Shown here: in pieces, positions 1 to 8,905 of the stretch
Layout of the letters: every line of letters starts with the position of its first letter
Position numbering within the stretch: position 1 is the stretch's first letter
DNA from: Arthrobacter sp. efr-133-TYG-118
Lineage (GTDB): Bacteria; Actinomycetota; Actinomycetes; Actinomycetales; Micrococcaceae
Length of the DNA stretch: 64,000 nucleotides
Direction: 5' to 3'
Assembly (NCBI RefSeq): GCF_030209755.1
Contig: NZ_JARVRH010000030.1
Coordinates: 1 to 64,000, forward strand
Notes under the pieces: model-generated
Databases searched by the model: none
Seen by the model: only the letters and a program-made list of their open reading frames with translations
What the model was told of the DNA's origin: nothing
Translations under genes and position numbers: made by a program

Positions 1-42
1 TCCATCCTAACTATATGTATGAATCGGATATTTGTCACCCCT

Positions 43-1146
43 TCAGACCACACCCCGCCAACACCCCGAAGCGGCAGCACGCCTGATGACATCAAGCAGC
101 TCGTGCAACCGCACTGCGTCGTCAAAGTCGGGGACGTCACCGTCTGAGGTCCCGGCCGCTATCGCCCGGTACATCCGCCGCACGCTGGCAGCGGGCCCGG
201 CCAGCGGCTCGCCGTCAGCGCCGGGCGGTTCCTCGGGGGCCGGCAGGACCGACCGCTCCCCCGAACTGCGCGTCTCGACCAGGCTCAACCGTGCCATCTG
301 TATCTGGCCGTCGGGGCTATCCGGCACTATCTCCAGTGTGCCCTCCGAGCCATAGACCGTCATCAGGGGCATCCCGGTCGCATGCACTCCCAAGACAAAC
401 AGTCCCGACAATGTCGCCCCGCCTGCGAGCGCTCCTTCGATGGCCACCTGGTCGGCCGCGGTCTTGGTTATCCAACGATTCTCGCCCTCGATTGCCACCT
501 TCGGCGTGGCCACGCCAACCTTCGCAGATAGCCCGGCGAGCCTCCCGACTGCGAACTGCACGGCATCAAGGGTGTGGGCGGTACGCACGGTCAGGGCTGA
601 CAGACCGTTTCGCTCGTCGGCAACCCATTCCTTGCCGCGTGCCAGCACCGGCGCGCCATGACCCATGCCGACTGACAAGACATGCACTGCCAGCACCCGG
701 CCGATCCGGCCGCCGTCGACCAACTCGCGAAGTAGCTGAACTGCGGGTTGCTGCCGCGACTGCAGGCCGATGATGTGGCGGACGCCGGCCAGCACCGCGT
801 GATCCCGCAGGATCTTGGCTTGCTGGGTATTCACCCCGAGAGGCCACTCGCAGTAGACGTCTTTCCGGGCTGCCACGGCGGCCGTGACGGACTCAAAGTG
901 CTCTGTGACTTTCACCGCGACCGTAACGAGGTCAACGTCGGTATCAGTGGCGAGAGCGGTGGCACTCGTATGGGCGCGTCGTGCACCAAATTGTTCGGCC
1001 GAGGCGTCGGCAGTAGCGCGTCGCGTTGTTGACACCGCGCGAAGCGCCACTCCCGGCGTCGCCAGAACGGCTGGAATGTGCGATTCCTGGGCCCATCCGC
1101 CGCTGATGCTGGCACCGACAATTCCGACACCGAGGTCGCCAGTCAC
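43..1146 (-). CDS. Gfo/Idh/MocA-family oxidoreductase
   Basis: A 367-residue NAD(P)-dependent dehydrogenase of the Gfo/Idh/MocA family, which oxidises sugar-like or cyclic alcohols. The N-terminus shows a Rossmann dinucleotide fold (GVGIVGASISGGWAQ, residues about 6-20), then a strand ending DVDLVTVAVKV and the family's substrate domain. The motif usually written EKP reads CEWPLG here, so the usual catalytic lysine is not at that position. I chose the GTG at 1146 because it forms a GTGA overlap with the stop of the upstream crotonase gene and places the Rossmann motif at the very N-terminus. The open frame continues upstream only antisense to that gene. The two genes are therefore translationally coupled. 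Substrate unknown. Confidence 0.85.
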   Translation of the reverse strand: MTGDLGVGIVGASISGGWAQESHIPAVLATPGVALRAVSTTRRATADASAEQFGARRAHTSATALATDTDVDLVTVAVKVTEHFESVTAAVAARKDVYCEWPLGVNTQQAKILRDHAVLAGVRHIIGLQSRQQPAVQLLRELVDGGRIGRVLAVHVLSVGMGHGAPVLARGKEWVADERNGLSALTVRTAHTLDAVQFAVGRLAGLSAKVGVATPKVAIEGENRWITKTAADQVAIEGALAGGATLSGLFVLGVHATGMPLMTVYGSEGTLEIVPDSPDGQIQMARLSLVETRSSGERSVLPAPEEPPGADGEPLAGPAASVRRMYRAIAAGTSDGDVPDFDDAVRLHELLDVIRRAAASGCWRGVV

Positions 1147-1919
1147 GGGCGGGGCGTTTCGTGACCCGACAGCTGGCCAGCCTTCAGCCCACCCATATAC
1201 CAGTGACCGCTGCCCTCGACGCCGAGACCATGGCTGAGGCCCTCGTTGAAATTGCGCCGGAACCCGATGGATGCCGCGGCCTTGGCGTAGCGCAGCATCG
1301 CCACGTCTCGGCGCGCCAGATCCCTGGCAATCTCCCAGGCGCGGTCCATGAGCTTCTCTGCGGGCAGTACCTCGTTGATGAACCCGATCTGCTTTCCCTC
1401 CTCGGCGCCGATGACGGACCCGGTGAGCAGCCAGTACTTGACGCGGGTGGGCCCGAGCAGTTCGCCCCACACGAGGTTCACCCCGTCGCCCGGGATGGTG
1501 TCACGCAGGGGAAAGTGTGCCTTGTCGGCAAACTCGGCGTGCTCGGCAGCGAGGACGATGTCGCCCATCACGGGGATCTCGGAATGGATGAGGGCCGGGC
1601 CGTTGACGGCTCCGATGATCGGGATTTCGACGTCGTTCAGGTTCCGCAACATCCGGCGCCCCTCCCACCAGATGTAGTCCCAGCTGTGCCGGGTAAAACT
1701 CGTCACATCCAGTTCAGTGCAGTACGCCTCGCCGGTGCCCGTCAGGATGAGCACCTTCGTGGCATGGTTCTTGCCGACCCAATCGAAAGCCTCGGTGAGC
1801 TCAGTGTGGGCTTGGGCATCCCAGACGAAGGATCCGCCGTTTGTGTGAAACTGCATTTCGGTGACGCCATTGTCGTGAGTGATGCTGATTCGTTCCCAGT
1901 GTGGGTGCTCGAAGGTCAT
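1143..1919 (-). CDS. Crotonase-family C-C hydrolase, close to 6-oxocamphor hydrolase
   Basis: A 258-residue enoyl-CoA hydratase/isomerase-superfamily protein. It matches what I remember of Rhodococcus 6-oxocamphor hydrolase (a crotonase that opens a cyclic beta-diketone by retro-Claisen cleavage) through long blocks, including VLILTGTG, EIPVMGDIVLAAE and IPGDG. The catalytic residues of that enzyme appear to be kept: His112 (ALIHSEIPV), His135 (KAHFP) and Asp145 (IPGDG). The standard CoA-binding oxyanion pattern is weak, which supports a non-CoA substrate. The start at 1919 follows a GGCAGG ribosome site; an upstream in-frame start at 1964 is possible. It overlaps the following dehydrogenase gene by 4 bases. 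The role is inferred from similarity; the true substrate may be another diketone. Confidence 0.82.
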   Translation of the reverse strand: MTFEHPHWERISITHDNGVTEMQFHTNGGSFVWDAQAHTELTEAFDWVGKNHATKVLILTGTGEAYCTELDVTSFTRHSWDYIWWEGRRMLRNLNDVEIPIIGAVNGPALIHSEIPVMGDIVLAAEHAEFADKAHFPLRDTIPGDGVNLVWGELLGPTRVKYWLLTGSVIGAEEGKQIGFINEVLPAEKLMDRAWEIARDLARRDVAMLRYAKAAASIGFRRNFNEGLSHGLGVEGSGHWYMGGLKAGQLSGHETPRP

Positions 1920-1987
1920 TGATCCTGCCTCTCCATGCCGGTCTTTTGCTCCCAATATAGGCATCAGCGTCCCAAACTGCTACCCTT

Positions 1988-1998
1988 GATTATATTCA
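1988..1998 (-). promoter_or_regulatory. Candidate -10/operator box shared with the 10-kb promoter
   Basis: The 11-mer GATTATATTCA lies in the divergent gap between the crotonase and PrpD genes. It recurs exactly at 10057-10067 in front of the large minus-strand operon. On the minus strand it reads TGAATATAATC, containing a perfect TATAAT. No good -35 is visible at this copy, so it could be a -10 box, part of an operator, or both. Confidence 0.4.
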
Positions 1999-2071
1999 TA
2001 GTCATCATTAGACGGTTTTGATTCCATATTCTCGACATCGATGCCGGCTGGCAAATGCATAGGAGCCGAAT

Positions 2072-3436
2072 ATGACCATGCCCCACTCTCTCACCCGCAC
2101 CGGTCTGTCGGGCCAAGTCGCAGAGGCGGTCCTCGACGTCGCGGACAGCCCCCTCGACACCTCCCTCTCCACCGCCGTCAGTGACCGGCTTTTGCACGGT
2201 ATCGGGGTGGCGCTGACCGGGACCGAGTTCGAGGCCTTTGCTGCGGGTTTACGAGCCGTCTCCTCCGAATCGGGCGCCTCCACGGTATTGGGTCGGCGCA
2301 ACCGGCTCTCCCCCGCAGCAGCGGCCTTCGTCAACGCCATTGCCGCACACTCGTGCTTGCAGGAAGATTGCGGTCCCGGCGGTTACGTCGAGGGAAGCCA
2401 TCCAGGCACCTACATCATTCCGGCCGCCTTGGCGGCCGTTGATGCGGCTGGCGTAAGCGGTGAGCGCTTCGCTCGCGGCGTGATCGCAGGCTACGAGGCC
2501 GTCAGTATCCTCGGGGAGATCGTTCCGGGCGGCTTGAGCGCCCGTAAGTACCGTCCCAGCGGGATCATGGGTCCATTCGGTGCAGCGACGGCCGCGGCGT
2601 ACATTTTCGGCGCAGACGCCAATCAGCTTGCCACGGCTTTGAGCATCGCCAGCAACTCCGCGGCCGGCAGCAATCAGGGCTTTGTCAGCGGCACCATTGA
2701 GCCCCTTGCCCATGCCGGTCTTGGTGCGAGAAACGGCTTGCTTGCAGCTAAGCTCGCGATGGCCGGCGCCGCGGCAAGTCCGAATGCGCTGGAGGGTCCA
2801 TACGGCTTCTTCGCAGTGTATGCGGGTGAACAGCCAACCGTCGCGGGTCTGGGCCTCCGCTCCGAGGAGCCGGCCATCACGCGCCTGGGCAGCAAGAAGT
2901 TTGCCGTCTGCTTGCAGAATCAGGAAACCCTTGAACTGGCCGGCGAATTGGCCCCGGCGCTAACCGGTGCGACGATCCGCGAGTTGGTGCTTTCCCGGCC
3001 TAACACCCCGGCCAACGGCACCGGTAGCGCTGGGGTAGGCGCAGAAGGAACCTTCGAAACCATGCTGAAACGTCAGATGTCCGCACGTTTCACGCTCGCC
3101 GCAGCGCTGCTTGGCCGACCGGTTACCGATCCCCGCTACTTCAACGAGGCAGGCGCGGATGCCCAGGCGGCCGACCTGGCAGCCTTGGTGAGCCTGCGTC
3201 AAAACGAAGCGGACGCCGTCGAAATCGTAGCCCGGCTCGACGACGGGCGGGAGCTGCGAATCGCGGGCCGGCGCCCCGAAATCCTCCGGCCAGGCTCGGG
3301 CCGCATTGATGAACTCTTCCTCGAACGAGCCGGCAAGGTTCTCAACGCAGAGTTGGCCGAACGAATACTGTGCGACATCCGCTCCATCTCTTCAGTCCCA
3401 GACGCCGCAGTTATCACAAACGCGTTGCGCGGCTGA
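2072..3436 (+). CDS. MmgE/PrpD family protein
   Basis: A 454-residue member of the MmgE/PrpD family, which includes 2-methylcitrate dehydratase, cis-aconitate decarboxylase and iminodisuccinate epimerase. The N-terminal helical domain carries typical segments such as GYEAVSILGEIV and HPGTYIIPAALA (the family active-site loop), then SNSAAGSNQGF and a C-terminal lid domain with MSARFTLAAALL. Length is normal for the family. It is transcribed alone, away from the crotonase, and ends at a strong bidirectional hairpin. Its presence near a CoA-transferase, MaoC hydratase and CitE lyase would fit a C5/C6 dicarboxylate branch, but the exact reaction cannot be assigned from sequence. Confidence 0.88.
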   Translation: MTMPHSLTRTGLSGQVAEAVLDVADSPLDTSLSTAVSDRLLHGIGVALTGTEFEAFAAGLRAVSSESGASTVLGRRNRLSPAAAAFVNAIAAHSCLQEDCGPGGYVEGSHPGTYIIPAALAAVDAAGVSGERFARGVIAGYEAVSILGEIVPGGLSARKYRPSGIMGPFGAATAAAYIFGADANQLATALSIASNSAAGSNQGFVSGTIEPLAHAGLGARNGLLAAKLAMAGAAASPNALEGPYGFFAVYAGEQPTVAGLGLRSEEPAITRLGSKKFAVCLQNQETLELAGELAPALTGATIRELVLSRPNTPANGTGSAGVGAEGTFETMLKRQMSARFTLAAALLGRPVTDPRYFNEAGADAQAADLAALVSLRQNEADAVEIVARLDDGRELRIAGRRPEILRPGSGRIDELFLERAGKVLNAELAERILCDIRSISSVPDAAVITNALRG

Positions 3437-3543
3437 GACGACGTTCAAACCGGCGAAGGATAGCAAGGGCGAATAGTCACCCAACATATGACGAGCGTGG
3501 CCCTGCAGTAGTGCAAAGCAGACCCCCTCATGGGCGTCAAAAA

Positions 3544-3573
3544 GGCCCCGGAAGGTCTGAACCTTCCGGGGCC
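3544..3573. terminator. Bidirectional Rho-independent terminator
   Basis: Perfect 13-bp GC-rich stem with a 4-base loop (GGCCCCGGAAGGT / CTGA / ACCTTCCGGGGCC), flanked by AAA on the left and TT on the right. It lies between the convergent PrpD and SDR genes and can serve both. The rest of 3574-3771 shows no gene. Confidence 0.85.
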
Positions 3574-3771
3574 TTCCATGTCCGGCATCGATTTAGCCCC
3601 TGAATGTATTGCTCCGAGGCATAAGGGGACGGTCGATATCGTCCCTCGATGACCGTCTGGCCAAGCTCAGTCCGTGTCAGGAACGAGGCCGATGGCGCTC
3701 ACCGGGCACAGTGACGGGGCCGACTTTTGCCCGGCGGCACTCATCAACGATTTCCTCGCACTGTCGGTGAC

Positions 3772-4641
3772 CTACGCGGACTCGATTTGCGCGGCCAACA
3801 TGATCGGCATCGTCGCAGTCGTGCCGCCGTCGACTGGGATCGTGTGCCCCGTCACATAGCGCGACTCGTCGCCGGCCAGATAGAGAACCGCGAAAGCGAC
3901 GTCCCAGCCTGTGCCTTCTGTGCCAAGCATGGTGGCCTTCGCGCGTCGGGAGCGCATGCGGTCCGTGCCGCCCCCGTCCCAGCCTTTGAACCCCAGGCCC
4001 ATGGGAATCGCGACATGCCCGGGTGCGACGGTGTTGACCCGGATCGCGCTTTGGCCGTACTCGAATGCCTGCGCCTTGGCCATGGCAATCAGGCCGCCTT
4101 TCGCCGCCGAGTAGCCGATGCCGCCCCCGGCGCGAAAGCCGGCGATGGACGAAATGTGGATGATGGAGCCGCCGCCGGCCGCCTTCATGTGCGGAAGCAC
4201 GGCGTCCGACATGAGCTTGGGGGCCTTCAGGTTGAGGGCGATGATGGCATCCCACACCGACTCGAGGTTCTCCTGCTCACCGGGCGCAATGGCTGCATTG
4301 TTGACCAGGATGTCGATTCCGCCGAACTCGTCGAGGGCACGGGCCGCCACCGCTTCGCAGTTCGCCTTGACGGTGATGTCTGCAGTGTGAACGTAGGCGC
4401 GCCCACCGATTCGCTCGATGGCTTCGAGCGTGTGTCGTGCACGGTCTTCCGAGACGTCCAATACAACGACGTTCGCCCCCTGCGATGCCAACAACAGAGC
4501 GATGTCCGACCCGGTGCCGCCCATGGTTCCGGCCGAGCCCGCTCCAGTGACGATCGCTGTCCGTCCCTCTAGTCGCCGGTCCCCCGGCAATTCGGGAATC
4601 TCGAGGCTATCGCTGTTAGGGGTCTGGCCTGTGGTGTTCAT
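3772..4641 (-). CDS. SDR-family NAD(P)-dependent oxidoreductase
   Basis: A 289-residue classical short-chain dehydrogenase. It has the glycine-rich cofactor loop at residues 32-43 (TGAGSAGTMGGTG, slightly longer than the usual TGxxxGxG), the NNAA motif at 114-117, and the catalytic Ser164/165, Tyr177 and Lys181 (YSAAK). Such enzymes interconvert secondary alcohols and ketones. It is the most distal gene of the minus-strand catabolic run that starts near 10 kb, separated from the CoA-transferase gene by about 90 bases, so it may be co-transcribed or have its own promoter. The run ends at the terminator at 3.55 kb. Plausibly it makes the ketone that the crotonase then opens. Confidence 0.92.
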   Translation of the reverse strand: MNTTGQTPNSDSLEIPELPGDRRLEGRTAIVTGAGSAGTMGGTGSDIALLLASQGANVVVLDVSEDRARHTLEAIERIGGRAYVHTADITVKANCEAVAARALDEFGGIDILVNNAAIAPGEQENLESVWDAIIALNLKAPKLMSDAVLPHMKAAGGGSIIHISSIAGFRAGGGIGYSAAKGGLIAMAKAQAFEYGQSAIRVNTVAPGHVAIPMGLGFKGWDGGGTDRMRSRRAKATMLGTEGTGWDVAFAVLYLAGDESRYVTGHTIPVDGGTTATMPIMLAAQIESA

Positions 4642-4735
4642 TCGGGCTCTCCTTTGAGTTCAACACTTCAATACGAAGGGCAAGCATCTGCGCCGCCGCG
4701 AGGTAAACACCGGCGGCGCAGAAGTTGTCGCTTTG

Positions 4736-5938
4736 TTAGATGGTGCCGGCGGCGCGTAGTTCTGCGATGCCGTCCTGGCTGATGCCGAGGTCCTCGGCGT
4801 AGAAACTGTCGTTGTGCTCACCAAGCGACGGGGCGGTCCGCCATACCTTGCCCGTGTGGTTGGTGAGGCGCGGGAAAACATTCTGCATGCGCACGGGGCC
4901 GAGGTCGGGGTCCTCGATCTCAATCACGTTCTCGCGTTCCCGGTACGTTTCGTCTTTGAGGATGTCCTCGACCGTGTAGATCGGGGAGGCGACCACTTCA
5001 AGACGGTCCATTTCGGCTACGCATTCATCGAGGGTGTGTGCTTTGATCCACTGGCGCACCAGCTCATCGAGCCGCTCACGGTGCTGCACCTGCATGGCCG
5101 GTGTGGCGTAGTCCTCCAGGGGTTCGCCCACCAGGGTGGCCACGTTCTGCACCGATCGGGGCGTGCCCGAGGTGACCGTAATCCAGCGGTCGTCCTTTGT
5201 CATGTAGGTGTTGATGACGGCGGCGGGGGCGGCCGCGAGCTGGTTGCCGGCCCGGGTCGGGTTCTCGCCCAGCTGGTCGTAGAAGATGACCTGCCATTCG
5301 ACCAGGCGGAAGAGTCCGTCGTAGAGCGCGAGATCGATCCACTCACCCTGGAAGTCCGGGTCATTGTTCTTGCGGTAGGCGGCCGCCAGAATCGCGTACG
5401 CCCCCATCAACCCGGTGACCGAGTCGCCGTGGGAGAAGCCTGTGTGCACTGGTGGTCCGTCGGGGAATCCGGTGATGTTGACCACCCCGCTCATCGCCTC
5501 GCCCACTTTGCCAAAGCCCGGCGAGTTCCGCTTGGAAGACGAGTTTCCGAAGCCAGTGACCTGCAGCATGATCAACTTGGGGTTGATCTTGTTAAGCGAG
5601 GTGAAGTCAAGCTCCCATTTCTCCAGGGTTTCCACGCGGAAGTTGCAGATCACGACGTCCGCCCATACTGCAAGTTTGCGTGCGAGGTCGCGGCCTTCCT
5701 CGGTGCGCAGGTTGAGGGTGACGGAGCGCTTGTTGCGGGCCGCCACCTTCCACCACAAATGCACTCCGTCTTTGGCTGGTCCGGCGTTGCGCTGCGGGTC
5801 CCCGCGCCCCGGATCCTCGACGTGCACGATGTCCGCGCCCAGGTCGGCGAGAAGTGTTCCGGCGAGGGGGCCGGCGATGACGTGGGCGAACTCTACGACT
5901 TTCAGGCCGCTGAGCGCTCGCTTATCAATGTGAGACAT
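4736..5938 (-). CDS. Class III (CaiB/BaiF) CoA-transferase
   Basis: A 400-residue family III acyl-CoA transferase. Family features are the N-terminal LSGLKVVEFAHVIAGPLAG and DLGADIVHVEDPGRGD, the RNKRSVTLNLR segment, and a likely nucleophilic Asp172 in SHGDSVTGLMGA. These enzymes move CoA from one acid to another through an enzyme-bound anhydride. The start at 5938 has GGAGC about ten bases upstream. It follows the MaoC gene in the operon, so it probably activates a carboxylic acid for the hydratase and lyase encoded next to it (inference). Confidence 0.93.
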   Translation of the reverse strand: MSHIDKRALSGLKVVEFAHVIAGPLAGTLLADLGADIVHVEDPGRGDPQRNAGPAKDGVHLWWKVAARNKRSVTLNLRTEEGRDLARKLAVWADVVICNFRVETLEKWELDFTSLNKINPKLIMLQVTGFGNSSSKRNSPGFGKVGEAMSGVVNITGFPDGPPVHTGFSHGDSVTGLMGAYAILAAAYRKNNDPDFQGEWIDLALYDGLFRLVEWQVIFYDQLGENPTRAGNQLAAAPAAVINTYMTKDDRWITVTSGTPRSVQNVATLVGEPLEDYATPAMQVQHRERLDELVRQWIKAHTLDECVAEMDRLEVVASPIYTVEDILKDETYRERENVIEIEDPDLGPVRMQNVFPRLTNHTGKVWRTAPSLGEHNDSFYAEDLGISQDGIAELRAAGTI

Positions 5939-6000
5939 GGTGAATGCTGCTCCTTGTTGCTTGTGGCCGACGCGTCGGTGCGCCGGCCTTGGTGTTGTGG

Positions 6001-6531
6001 CTAGACGTTCCATTCCGAGGTCGGTTCGGGAAACTGTTCGACCGCCTGGGGGGCATGTTTGCGATACATCATGAACGTGCGCTGGTATTCGACGACGGTC
6101 TGGCCGTGCTGGTTGATGCCCCGGGTGCGGATCCCGATGATGCCCTGATTCGGGCGCGACTTCGATTCGCGTTTGGAGGTCACTTCGCTTTCGGCCCACA
6201 GGGTGTCACCGGCGAAGACAGGGTTGGGCATGGAGATTTTGTCCCAGGCGAGGTTCGCCATGGCGTTCTCGCTCGTGTCTGACACGGAGAGCCCCACCAC
6301 GATCGACAGGGTCAGGCACGAGTTGACGAGCGGGGCCTTGAACTCTGTCTTCGCGGCGAACTCACTGTTGAAATGCACCTGGTTGGTGTTCATGGTGAGC
6401 AGGGTGAACCACGTGTTGTCCGTTTGCTCGATGGTGCGCCCCAGACGGCTCCGGTAGACGTCTCCCACCTCCATGTCTTCGAAGAAGCGGCCACGCCACT
6501 GTTTGGGTGCCATGACGGTATCGGTGCTCAT
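6001..6531 (-). CDS. MaoC-family enoyl-CoA hydratase
   Basis: A 176-residue hotdog-fold MaoC-like dehydratase. The fold is indicated by the DxxxTxxxT-like stretch TDNTWFTLLTMNTNQVHFN (family catalytic Asp/His pair: the Asp before NTW and the His in QVHFN), followed by FVGDTL-type and RTRGINQHG segments. It would hydrate an enoyl-CoA to a hydroxyacyl-CoA. Its start overlaps the stop of the CitE-like gene by 4 bases (ATGA), so the two are translationally coupled. A MaoC hydratase paired with a CitE lyase and CoA-transferase is the arrangement used in mesaconate/itaconate breakdown, which is one plausible role. Confidence 0.9.
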   Translation of the reverse strand: MSTDTVMAPKQWRGRFFEDMEVGDVYRSRLGRTIEQTDNTWFTLLTMNTNQVHFNSEFAAKTEFKAPLVNSCLTLSIVVGLSVSDTSENAMANLAWDKISMPNPVFAGDTLWAESEVTSKRESKSRPNQGIIGIRTRGINQHGQTVVEYQRTFMMYRKHAPQAVEQFPEPTSEWNV

Positions 6532-7379
6532 AGGTTCTCCTTAGTAAGTGGACGGGCGGAGATGCCCGAGATGGTCAGGGTGCGTTGAGCCCTGCGCAGC
6601 ACTGGCAGGTCGACAAGTTTCGTTCCCACTGTCGCGACCCCGTGGCCGTTTATCTGGGCCTGCTCGTAGGCCTCGACGACGGCCAGGGCGCGCACAATGT
6701 CATCCTCACCTGGTCTGAAGGTGTCCTTGACGGGGCCGAGTTGCCGCGGGTGGATGCAGGCTTTCGCGGTGAAACCCAGGCTGCGTGACCGCCCCGAGGC
6801 GGCAACAAGGCCGTCGTCGTCGGTGATGTCCAGATGCACGACGTCGATCGGTCCCTCGATCCCGGCGGCAGCGGAAGCCATCGCCACCCGCGACCGGGGG
6901 TAGAGCAGGTCGAGTTCGTCGGCGCGCAGCTCGCTTCCGACATCGGCCGCAAGGTCGGCTGAACCGAGCATGAGGCGTACGACGCGAGGGTCAGCGGCGA
7001 CACCGGCGGCCTCCTCAACCCCTTGGGCAGTCTCGACCAGCCCGATCACCGGCGGGCACCTCCCCGGCAGGAGGCACAGCATGCGCGGGGTCGCTTTCGG
7101 GACCATGATGGCGTCCAGGGCTGCGCCGCCAAGGACCTCCAAGTCGGAGACTCCCCACCCGGTGTCGGGCGCGTTGATCCGGACGATGATCGCCGGGCCA
7201 CCTTTGGTGCGGGCGTCCAGGATCCCGCGGGCACGACGACGGGCGTCATCTTTCGCTTGGGGGGCGATCGCGTCTTCGAGGTCGAGGACGACGGCGTCGG
7301 CGCCACTTTCGAGCGCCTTGTTCACCTTGCGTGCGTCGTCGGCCGGGACGAACAGCAGCGTGCACAGACCCTCTTGCAT
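6528..7379 (-). CDS. HpcH/HpaI (CitE-like) CoA-ester lyase
   Basis: A 283-residue TIM-barrel lyase of the HpcH/HpaI aldolase/citrate lyase beta family. Visible motifs are LFVPADDARKVNKAL at the N-terminus, ADAVVLDLEDAI (metal-binding acidic loop), IIVRINAP, LVETAQGV (metal-binding Glu) and KACIHPRQL near the C-terminus. Stand-alone CitE-like proteins cleave malyl-, citramalyl- or related 3-hydroxyacyl-CoA esters. It lies 3 bases after the Rieske gene and overlaps the MaoC gene by 4 bases. The combination suggests hydration by MaoC followed by C-C cleavage here. Confidence 0.92.
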   Translation of the reverse strand: MQEGLCTLLFVPADDARKVNKALESGADAVVLDLEDAIAPQAKDDARRRARGILDARTKGGPAIIVRINAPDTGWGVSDLEVLGGAALDAIMVPKATPRMLCLLPGRCPPVIGLVETAQGVEEAAGVAADPRVVRLMLGSADLAADVGSELRADELDLLYPRSRVAMASAAAGIEGPIDVVHLDITDDDGLVAASGRSRSLGFTAKACIHPRQLGPVKDTFRPGEDDIVRALAVVEAYEQAQINGHGVATVGTKLVDLPVLRRAQRTLTISGISARPLTKENL

Positions 7380-7382
7380 GAG

Positions 7383-7865
7383 CTACTCCCCGGCCTTTCG
7401 GGTTGGACGCTCCGCGCGCACGGGCCTTTCCGGGCGGACGCGGCGCGGACTGCAATACACCGCACCGTCGCGGACTTCAACCTGGTAGGCGCCCAGCCGG
7501 CCTTTGAGCGCGCCGCCCACGCTGGCACCTGTTCGCAGGCTGAACTCGTATCCATGCCAGGGGCAGGTGACGATCTCGCCTTCTTGTGCGAAGCGGTACT
7601 CGTTGCGCTCCGACGGCTCCATCGTGCCTTTGATGGCACCAGCGCACATGTTTGCGGCCTGGTGCGGGCACGTCGAACCGATCGCGAAGACCCCGGCGAG
7701 GGTGCGCACCACGCACACCTCGCGGCCGCCGATCTCGACGCTCCGGAACTCATCCAGGACCATGTCGTCGTAATCGCACACATACTCGAAGTCCTCTGAC
7801 GAGGGGCCGGTGGCCGGGTCCGTTCGACGCAAGGCGGCGAGTGTGCCGGGCTGGGATTCGCTCAT
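7383..7865 (-). CDS. Rieske [2Fe-2S] ferredoxin-like protein
   Basis: A 160-residue protein with one Rieske centre: Cys66-x-His68 (STCPHQ) and Cys101-x2-His104 (TCPWHGYEF). This is the right ligand set for a [2Fe-2S] Rieske cluster. The protein is too small to be an oxygenase alpha subunit and has no mononuclear iron site, so it is an electron carrier. No oxygenase or reductase gene lies in this window. The partner may lie left of position 1, or the protein may serve a distant enzyme. Its start overlaps the end of the following amidohydrolase gene by 4 bases. Confidence 0.9.
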   Translation of the reverse strand: MSESQPGTLAALRRTDPATGPSSEDFEYVCDYDDMVLDEFRSVEIGGREVCVVRTLAGVFAIGSTCPHQAANMCAGAIKGTMEPSERNEYRFAQEGEIVTCPWHGYEFSLRTGASVGGALKGRLGAYQVEVRDGAVYCSPRRVRPERPVRAERPTRKAGE

Positions 7866-8875
7866 GACGTCACCGCTTCAACGCGGGGAAGCAAAGCGGC
7901 ACCGTTGGAGAGAATGAGGGCGCCGTCGTCCGGGCCTAGTTGCTTGACGACGTCCCCGGGAGCATCGCCGTCGAAGGGACTATGCGAGCCAAACACGATG
8001 CGGCTCCGGAGTGCGTCGGTCGTGAAGTGGCGCGCCCAGTCGCCGTCCATGGTTGCTTCTTTCAGGGGCCAGGTGTTCAGCCACACCTGTTCGAGTACAT
8101 ATTTGCTGGGCGCATGTTTCACCCATGGAACGTCGTATCGGAACGTGCGCCATTCGCGGTCGATCCGCCACAACAGCGATGGCAGCCAGCTGAAACCGAA
8201 ACCTGAGAAGAGGAACCGGACCGCGGGGAACTTCTCGAGGGTGCCCTCGAAGGCAAGGCTGGTGATGTTGGATTCAGCGAGCTGCGACATGAGCACCTGA
8301 CGGCTGAGTGCGCTGTAATGGACGCCGCCGCCAAGCGGCTGGGCGCCGGCGTACAGGCCCTCGACACCGCTGAAATGCACGATGATGGCGAGTCCGGTCT
8401 CGGCAGCCGCCTCGTAGATCGGGTCGTAGTGACTCGTTCCAAGCAGGCCGGCCCCGAGAGGGAGAGCGATGGCACCAAATACCTGCTCGGCAGCGCGGCG
8501 CCGGATTTCCGCCGCAGACCACCCCGGATCCCCTGGCTGAACCACGATGACCGGTACGTTGTTGCCTGACGACCATTTGTCGCGGGCTAATGAGTTGAAA
8601 CCGGACAAGAATTCGGTGGCGGCGACTCCGTCGGCCCACCCGTTCACGGTGAGCGCCTGGTGCGGCATCAGGAGAACCTTGTCCGCCTCGGGCAGTGCGG
8701 CGGCAGAGACGGGTTCGTCGCCGAACCTGCTTGACACGCGTATGTGATTGCTCGCCTCGGTCACGGAGCCAAGGAACTCTTTGCGCTCGAAGTGCTTTTG
8801 CCAGGACTTGTCCAAGTACGCGAGCACGTCGCGATAGTCGGTGACGGCGACGTGCCTGTCGGTGTCGATGATCAT
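7862..8875 (-). CDS. Amidohydrolase-2 family protein, divergent active site
   Basis: A 337-residue TIM-barrel protein of the amidohydrolase 2 (ACMSD-like) family, paralogous to its upstream neighbour. It begins MIIDTDRHV, where the usual D-x-H metal motif is shifted to D-x-D-x-x-H. The C-terminal motif that reads SSDYPH in the neighbour is GSHSPFDGD here, so the conserved catalytic Asp appears to be replaced by His. The mid-barrel His is present (IIVHFSGVEG). The protein may be a pseudoenzyme or have altered metal use. I prefer the start at 8875, which aligns with the paralogue; another in-frame start lies at 8902. It sits between the Rieske gene and the second amidohydrolase in one operon. 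Confidence 0.85.
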   Translation of the reverse strand: MIIDTDRHVAVTDYRDVLAYLDKSWQKHFERKEFLGSVTEASNHIRVSSRFGDEPVSAAALPEADKVLLMPHQALTVNGWADGVAATEFLSGFNSLARDKWSSGNNVPVIVVQPGDPGWSAAEIRRRAAEQVFGAIALPLGAGLLGTSHYDPIYEAAAETGLAIIVHFSGVEGLYAGAQPLGGGVHYSALSRQVLMSQLAESNITSLAFEGTLEKFPAVRFLFSGFGFSWLPSLLWRIDREWRTFRYDVPWVKHAPSKYVLEQVWLNTWPLKEATMDGDWARHFTTDALRSRIVFGSHSPFDGDAPGDVVKQLGPDDGALILSNGAALLPRVEAVTS

Positions 8876-8905
8876 GGTTGACTGTCTTTCCTGCAATGTC
8901 ATGGC

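Noticed and set aside
2249..2713. Antisense open frames opposite the PrpD gene and other catabolic genes
   Set aside because: All lie opposite well-supported genes, lack ribosome sites and show no recognisable protein family.
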